The notes under the pieces: generated by a model | Told to the model about the DNA's origin: nothing | What the model saw: the letters and a program-made list of their open reading frames with translations, nothing else | Databases searched by the model: none | Program-made: the position numbers and the translations under genes | IMG/VR virus record: IMGVR_UViG_3300010885_006510 | Span: 1 to 43,160 of that record | DNA: 43,160 bases | Source of the DNA: a virus | Strand: one strand, 5' to 3' | Shown: piece by piece, positions 39,719-43,160 of the stretch | Layout: each line of letters opens with the position of its first letter | Numbering within the stretch: the first letter of the stretch is position 1

Positions 39719-39942
39719 TTGGATGTTAATTTAATTTTACCAATAATTGTTGTGTTGTTAGTACTTTTACCACATCCACAACCACATGCCCAACCAAAGT
39801 TTTTAAGGACACGTTTGTTGCTAACGTAGTGATATTCATACTCTTCATAGTCATAAGAAGGACCATTACGATACGTAAGGTATTGTGTGTTCTTATGCTT
39901 GACATAATGAGTAGCTTTCGCAAGTGTATTAAATACTATCAT
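39715..39942 (-). CDS. Hypothetical protein with Cys-Gly motif, 75 aa
   Basis: Contains CGCGCGKS, a close repeat of Cys and Gly near residue 55, in a region with WACGCG and a Lys-rich tail. Frame and ATG start fit the gap to the next gene by 4-nt overlap. The Cys cluster could bind metal. No family. Confidence 0.55.
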   Translation of the reverse strand: MIVFNTLAKATHYVKHKNTQYLTYRNGPSYDYEEYEYHYVSNKRVLKNFGWACGCGCGKSTNNTTIIGKIKLTSK

Positions 39943-40297
39943 ATATAAAATAAATGTAAAGGATTAAGAGAGACTCAATGTTCTCTCCGTCACTCCTTTG
40001 GGTGAAACATATACAACTGTAAAGGAGCTGATATGAGACTGTAGGCTAGGTGTATGGTTTCCTTTACCTCCATACAAGATACCTGATAAGCAGATACTGC
40101 TGCTCGTTCAGTGTGGTTATTGTAGTCCACCAACTAATAGGTTCAAATATAGGTTTTAAGCTTCTACCTATAAAGCCTCTGATCAGTGAAGTAGACCAGA
40201 TAAACTCCTGTTTCATGAGCTCATATTTGACCCCTATAGTATAGATATATATAAATACTATTTAACTACTATACAGAAGGGTGCAAAAATGAGCTGT
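39943..40297 (-). other. GC-rich noncoding island D
   Basis: About 350 bp without a convincing gene. GC is about 42% by hand count across 39961-40200. Hairpins: CTCCTTT/AAAGGAG (7 bp), GTATGG/CCATAC, ATAGGT/ACCTAT, GAGAGA/TCTCTC at the minus-strand 3' end. A TATATTTG element lies at 40144-40151 with TTTA 19 nt upstream, which could start a small RNA. A 50-codon minus frame (40064-40216) and a 64-codon plus frame have third-position GC near 45%, unlike this phage's genes. Confidence 0.5.
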
Positions 40298-40540
40298 CTA
40301 ATCACACCAGCTGCGGCTGCAAACTGGACATGAAATGATATGTGAGGAAGATGATATTCTAAATGCTTGATCATCTCCGTACTTTTCTACTAACATTTCA
40401 GATAAGGACTGAAGCTTACCGTATCTGTCATCTCTTACCCAACCATATGTATGGTTACAAGATGAGGATGCAAAGAACGGTAGTTTGTTAGTGTTACAAT
40501 AGATCCTTTGATTGTCGTAATGAACGTTATCCATACACAT
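40298..40540 (-). CDS. Hypothetical Cys-rich protein, 80 aa
   Basis: Frame MCMDNVHYDNQRIYC...ends HIISCPVCSRSWCD. Three Cys cluster in the last nine residues (CPVCxxxxC) plus Cys/His earlier (CNHTYGW), so a zinc site is likely. The start at 40538-40540 follows an AT-rich leader. Unknown function. Confidence 0.6.
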   Translation of the reverse strand: MCMDNVHYDNQRIYCNTNKLPFFASSSCNHTYGWVRDDRYGKLQSLSEMLVEKYGDDQAFRISSSSHIISCPVCSRSWCD

Positions 40541-40656
40541 AGAAGTTTATAGCTATTTAATCCGCTTAACGGTTGGTATAAATAGCAGGTGAGGAATACA
40601 TAAAGAAAGAGCGTGACAGTTGCCTACCACACTCTATCTCTCTGATAATCAATCAG
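40541..40656 (-). other. Intergenic stretch with terminator
   Basis: About 115 bp; it contains the terminator at 40608-40635 and an AT-rich leader before 40540. Nothing else recognised. Confidence 0.6.
40608..40635 (-). terminator. Intrinsic terminator
   Basis: 8-bp stem (one T-G wobble) AGAGTGTG/CACGCTCT with a 12-nt loop, followed on the minus strand by TTCTTT. Closes the 67-aa gene. Confidence 0.75.
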
Positions 40657-40860
40657 TTAGTACATAATTATTACTACAACTGCAGACACACCGCTAACGC
40701 TTGATAACAAACGTGCTGTTAGGTGTGTATACTTACTAGTGATGTACATGTACCATTGTCTGAAGTCTTCGTATGTACGGAACTTCAGGGTTTTAGAATG
40801 CTTTAGCATAATACTAAATTTAGTGATGGATGAATACACAGTGTTTATGGTTACATACAC
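40657..40860 (-). CDS. Small protein with C-terminal hydrophobic end, 67 aa
   Basis: Possible start at the ATG at 40858-40860 or at MLKHSKTLKF (40809). The middle is basic and aromatic (FRTYEDFRQWYMYITSKY) and the end is hydrophobic (SGVSAVVVIIMY), which could anchor it in a membrane. It is closed by a terminator. No family. Confidence 0.5.
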   Translation of the reverse strand: MYVTINTVYSSITKFSIMLKHSKTLKFRTYEDFRQWYMYITSKYTHLTARLLSSVSGVSAVVVIIMY

Positions 40861-40955
40861 AGTGGTTAGAGATAGTAACGTACATGGTAACGTACATGCA
40901 GCTAGAAATTAAGCTGCATGTACTACCAATGTCCAACCCTTTACAGGGTTCCTGC
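40861..40955 (-). other. Intergenic stretch with hairpins and a 12-bp tandem repeat
   Basis: Holds GTAACGTACATG twice in tandem (40875-40886 and 40887-40898), then GTACATGCAGCT/AGCTGCATGTAC (12-bp perfect stem, 8-nt loop, 40892-40923), and AACCC/GGGTT (40935-40950), which abuts CCTGC/GCAGG (40951-40964). No T-run follows, so not terminators. Confidence 0.6.
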
Positions 40956-41201
40956 TTATGCAGGATTGCACCAATAAAGGTTGCCTTCAATTTGAGAGTC
41001 AGATAATACTACAGGTACTGTATCACCTTTAGTGTATCCAATCTCTTCAGGGTTTTCACAAGCAAAGAAGCCGAATTTAAGGTCAGCTACTTGTGTACTC
41101 ATCATACGTTTCTTACCGTTCAAGGTTACCTCTTTAGTAGTTAGTTTGTTGTTTACTACTACGATACCTTTGTCTGTGTTTTTTACAAAATACATTGCCA
41201 T
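40956..41201 (-). CDS. Hypothetical protein, 81 aa
   Basis: The first leftward gene of the divergent pair at 41.2-41.4 kb. MAMYFVKNTDKGIVVVNNKLT begins with strands, and the remainder is beta-rich with LSDSQIEGNLYWCNPA at the end. Single small domain, no family recognised. A promoter position at 41202-41445 serves it or the plus-strand gene. Confidence 0.7.
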   Translation of the reverse strand: MAMYFVKNTDKGIVVVNNKLTTKEVTLNGKKRMMSTQVADLKFGFFACENPEEIGYTKGDTVPVVLSDSQIEGNLYWCNPA

Positions 41202-41445
41202 GATTATGGATTTAAATGTGGATATAAATACCGGGTAGACCCGGGCTAATGATAAGAGGGGGAGCCGATGGTTAGTAGGTCATCTCATCCTCTAGCATAG
41301 AGGGGGGCTATACCAGTAGAAAAGTAATAGGGGGGTTTGTTAACACATGTTGAAAAATATAATATTGAAATGAAATTATATAATATTAAATTTGTTAAGT
41401 TTAAACTTATTAGGTATATTATAGTATAGACCAAACTAATAACCA
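41202..41445. promoter_or_regulatory. Divergent regulatory gap with GC-rich hairpins
   Basis: 244 bp without a gene between opposite genes. It holds CCGGG/CCCGG with a TAGA loop (41231-41244), CCTCT/AGAGG (41289-41303), G-tracts around 41267-41335, and the rightward promoter described separately. It is probably the switch for the late rightward block and the leftward small genes; an origin is possible but unproven. Confidence 0.55.
41364..41409 (+). promoter_or_regulatory. Bacteroidota-type promoter with overlapping palindrome
   Basis: ATTG (41364-41367), then 19 nt, then TAAATTTG (41387-41394), an exact -7 match. A perfect 14-bp palindrome TAAGTTTAAACTTA (41396-41409) covers the likely start point, so a dimeric regulator could block or time this promoter. 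It would drive the rightward genes from 41446. Confidence 0.65.
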
Positions 41446-41757
41446 ATGATACATAAATGCAACATTCACTGCCATACAGTGGATATAGACAAAGCTGAGA
41501 TGATGGGACTAGATGACAAAGGTAGATGGATGGCATTTGCTTTTGACATAGACTGCGTAATAGCATGTAAGCTTACATCAGATGATGAAGAAATGTTAGT
41601 GAATGGGTGTACCACTATATTCACAGAATATGGGGATACGTATATTATAGATACGCCCTATGTAGAATTCCAAGATTTATATATAAAGTATAATGAGAGT
41701 CTTTACTCTTCAGGCACTGAATCTGATGCTGAAGAAAAGGATGAACTAGATTTTTAA
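41446..41757 (+). CDS. Hypothetical protein, 103 aa
   Basis: The first gene of the rightward structural block. MIHKCNIHCHTVDIDKAEM has a Cys-His pattern, the middle is beta-rich (RWMAFAFDIDCVIACKL), and the tail is strongly acidic (SGTESDAEEKDELDF). I recall similar first genes in crAss-like structural blocks. No function known. Confidence 0.7.
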   Translation: MIHKCNIHCHTVDIDKAEMMGLDDKGRWMAFAFDIDCVIACKLTSDDEEMLVNGCTTIFTEYGDTYIIDTPYVEFQDLYIKYNESLYSSGTESDAEEKDELDF

Positions 41758-41775
41758 TTTTTAAATAAAACCAAC

Positions 41776-42126
41776 ATGTCAGAAAACCAAATTACAGAGG
41801 AACAACAAGTTCCCACCAAAGAAGAGTTAATTAACTTCTTTAAAGAACAGATTGAAGTTAAGAAGGTACAATTAGAACTTCAAGAGCTTAACACTAATTT
41901 AGCTGTAGCTAAAGCAGAAGAATTAAAAGCTTTAGGATTTATTGCTCAGATGACTACACAACCGGGTCAGAAGTCTGCACAACCAGAAGGGCAACCTCAT
42001 ACACTTACACAAGAAGATTTAGATAATAATCCAGATCTTGCTAGTGGTGGGTTTATGGTTGGAGATGATATTATGATTCCTACGCAGCCAGAAGAAGCTC
42101 CTATTAAAAAGTTAAAAAAGAAATAG
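41776..42126 (+). CDS. Coiled-coil crAss-like virion-region protein, 116 aa
   Basis: An acidic start, a long helix with KEELINFFKEQIEVKKVQLE and AVAKAEELKALGFIAQM, and a C-terminal TLTQEDLDNNPDLASGGF then a Lys-rich end. This layout (helix, then TxEDLxxNPxL, then GDDxMIP) matches a protein commonly found beside the IHF-like and structural genes of crAss-like phages, as I remember it. Role unknown. Confidence 0.75.
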   Translation: MSENQITEEQQVPTKEELINFFKEQIEVKKVQLELQELNTNLAVAKAEELKALGFIAQMTTQPGQKSAQPEGQPHTLTQEDLDNNPDLASGGFMVGDDIMIPTQPEEAPIKKLKKK

Positions 42127-42127
42127 A

Positions 42128-42559
42128 ATGACCACCCTTTATAAACTAAGAGACTATAAACTAGCTTATAGATTTGAGAGGGAACATCCTAAAGCAATCC
42201 AGTGGGACGAGGGGTATAAAACGTATCTCTTGTCCCAAGGTGATTGTGTCCAGGGTATATGGTTTAAAGACAAGACAGATCTGGTAGCAGAAATCATAAT
42301 GACATGGACTAGCGATAATGCAGTACATTGTGATAGCTTTACAGTGATGCCTTCCCATAGAGGACAAGGTCTAGGTCATGATATAGTAAAAGAAGCTTTA
42401 GACTGGGCAACAGAATCAGGGTTTGAATACTTTATAGGAGAAGCACGTAAAGGTGCAAGCTGGAAAGTATTTCAAGACTTTGGTGCAGAAGAAGTGTTAG
42501 TCTATAAAAATTGGTCAAAGACCGGTGAAGAGTATATAAGTTTTAAAATCAAATTGTAA
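42128..42559 (+). CDS. GNAT acetyltransferase
   Basis: 143 residues. The acetyl-CoA binding motif R-G-Q-G-L-G (in PSHRGQGLGHDIVKEAL, about 77-93) and the strand SFTVMPSHR before it match the GNAT fold; the C-terminal FQDFGAEEVLVYKNW completes it. It would acetylate a small molecule or protein amine. A GNAT gene beside structural genes is not universal in crAss-like phages. Overlaps the next gene by 1 nt. Confidence 0.83.
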   Translation: MTTLYKLRDYKLAYRFEREHPKAIQWDEGYKTYLLSQGDCVQGIWFKDKTDLVAEIIMTWTSDNAVHCDSFTVMPSHRGQGLGHDIVKEALDWATESGFEYFIGEARKGASWKVFQDFGAEEVLVYKNWSKTGEEYISFKIKL

Positions 42560-42921
42560 TGGCAATAGTAAACCAAGTGGATAAACGTGTACGGATGCAG
42601 CTACAAGAAATTGTAAAATATCAGCTGTTGACGCATTGTTATCTATATAAAATTCCTGTAAGTGATGCAGACTTAAATTGTCTGACATTACTAGCTATAG
42701 AAGGTGAGCAAGAGCTTACAAACTTCTGTAATAAAGCTAGTGATAAAGATATATTCTCTAGCACACAGTCAGTTAGAAACTGTTTAACAAAAGCAGAAAA
42801 GAAATCCCTTATTGTAAAAGAAGGGAAGAACAAGAAAAAGATTAGTATCAATCCGATTATTAAAGTGTATTCAAGTGGTAACATTTTGTTAGACTTTAAA
42901 TTTTTATGCGTTGAAGCCTAA
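42559..42921 (+). CDS. Hypothetical winged-helix-like protein, 120 aa
   Basis: KYQLLTHCYLYKIPVSDADLN is followed by helices and then QSVRNCLTKAEKKSLIVKEGK, a pattern like a winged-helix recognition helix and wing. The gene starts at the stop codon of the GNAT gene (TAATG) and its 3' end overlaps the IHF-like gene by 11 nt. I recall a similar protein upstream of the IHF-like gene in crAss-like genomes. Confidence 0.7.
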   Translation: MAIVNQVDKRVRMQLQEIVKYQLLTHCYLYKIPVSDADLNCLTLLAIEGEQELTNFCNKASDKDIFSSTQSVRNCLTKAEKKSLIVKEGKNKKKISINPIIKVYSSGNILLDFKFLCVEA

Positions 42922-43160
42922 AAAGTCAAAGGAGCTGCTGCCAATAGTAGCTAATGAATTACAAATTAGTGAGCATCTTGTAAAGGAGGTTGTTGAATAC
43001 TATTGGCAAGAAGTGAGAAAGAGTTTGTCTAGTTTAAAGCATGCTAGAATACATATCACTAATCTTGGAGATTTTACCATCAAGAGTTGGAAGATAGATG
43101 GTAAGATAGAAATGCTGGAAAAGTTTGAAGAGACTAACCGGCAGAAGGGTCTACAGCAAA
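42911..43160 (+). CDS. IHF/HU-like DNA-bending protein, partial (right end outside window)
   Basis: Open frame of 83 codons to the window edge, with a TTG start (LKPKKSKELLPIVANELQ) because the only ATG upstream (42906) is out of frame. Helices followed by SLKHARIHITNLGDFTIKSW match the crAss-like IHF-type fold (strands with a G-D/F turn). The start choice is inferred; an upstream in-frame stop lies at 42890-42892. It likely bends DNA in replication or packaging. Confidence 0.7.
   Translation, partial: MKPKKSKELLPIVANELQISEHLVKEVVEYYWQEVRKSLSSLKHARIHITNLGDFTIKSWKIDGKIEMLEKFEETNRQKGLQQ

Noticed and set aside
40050-40244. Overlapping 64-codon plus and 50-codon minus (40064-40216) frames in island D
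   Set aside because: Both have third-position GC near 45%, while genes here are much lower; opposite open frames over the same DNA point to composition rather than coding.
34800-41445. tRNA genes in the gaps
   Set aside because: I looked for T-arm and acceptor pairs on both strands. Partial TTCAAAT or TTCAGTC hits (for example near 40141 and 37725) lack complementary stems. tRNAscan-SE would settle this.
41285-41566. 93-aa minus-strand frame over the start of the rightward block
   Set aside because: It covers the promoter and the first codons of the well-supported gene at 41446, and its residues look like shadow coding.
1-43160. CRISPR arrays, insertion sequences, integrase, reverse transcriptase or diversity-generating element
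   Set aside because: No regularly spaced repeats beyond the three leaders, no transposase or integrase motifs and no YxDD-type reverse transcriptase among the frames.
1-43160. Recoding of TAG or TGA stops, known in some crAss-like phages
   Set aside because: Genes are continuous under the standard code, with TAA and some TAG ends at tight gene borders (for example 33209-33211 and 42124-42126). No long reading frame is broken by in-frame TAG or TGA.

Overview
The window reads as part of a large tailed dsDNA phage genome of the crAss-like kind, infecting a member of Bacteroidota, most likely a Flavobacteriia-type host. Supporting points are: a phage replication set (family B DNA polymerase, DnaG-type primase, DnaB-type helicase, DnaA-domain-IV-like initiator, SF2 helicase, uracil-DNA glycosylase); a partial IHF/HU-like gene at the right edge, typical just upstream of the crAss-like structural block; AT-rich leaders without Shine-Dalgarno sequences; Bacteroidota promoters (TTTG-N19-TAnnTTTG); and signal peptides that end just before Gln, as is common in flavobacteria. 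Family assignments come from motif recognition by eye, not database searches. The standard code fits, with TAA as the main stop.

Layout. (1) 1-16176, minus strand: microproteins at the left edge (three sharing an identical 22-bp start-codon leader), then nucleotide metabolism and repair (metallophosphoesterase, dNMP kinase), DNA polymerase, PD-(D/E)XK nuclease, zinc-ribbon and HNH proteins, primase, SSB-like protein, Sak4-like ATPase, DnaB helicase, a winged-helix-like protein and a DnaA-like initiator. (2) 16296-25083, plus strand: small membrane proteins, a spanin-like protein, a GH19 endolysin, then a run of exported or membrane proteins: two CsgG-like proteins, a cohesin/dockerin-like secreted protein, a lipoprotein, a Ca2+/Zn-motif membrane protein and a Ser/Ala-linker beta-barrel protein. 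(3) 25073-41201, minus strand: a VWA/MoxR pair, uracil-DNA glycosylase, SF2 helicase, HNH protein, ParB-like and winged-helix regulators, and many small genes often closed by their own intrinsic terminator. One gene at 29084-29362 is inverted and carries its own promoter. (4) 41446 to the right edge, plus strand: start of the probable structural module, ending in the IHF-like gene. The two divergent gaps (16177-16295 and 41202-41445) look like the transcription switch points.

How it fits together: block 1 is a nearly complete replisome with single-strand annealing recombination functions. Block 2 covers lysis and modification or crossing of the host envelope. Block 3 looks early or regulatory, and block 4 late. 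The most unusual elements are the exported-protein cassette in block 2, the MoxR-VWA pair, and a set of gene-less islands in 34.8-41.4 kb that are richer in GC (about 40-43% by hand count) than nearby genes (about 28-33%), carry many hairpins and in two cases end in a terminator, so they may be structured RNAs. I found no convincing tRNA, CRISPR array, insertion sequence, integrase or reverse transcriptase.
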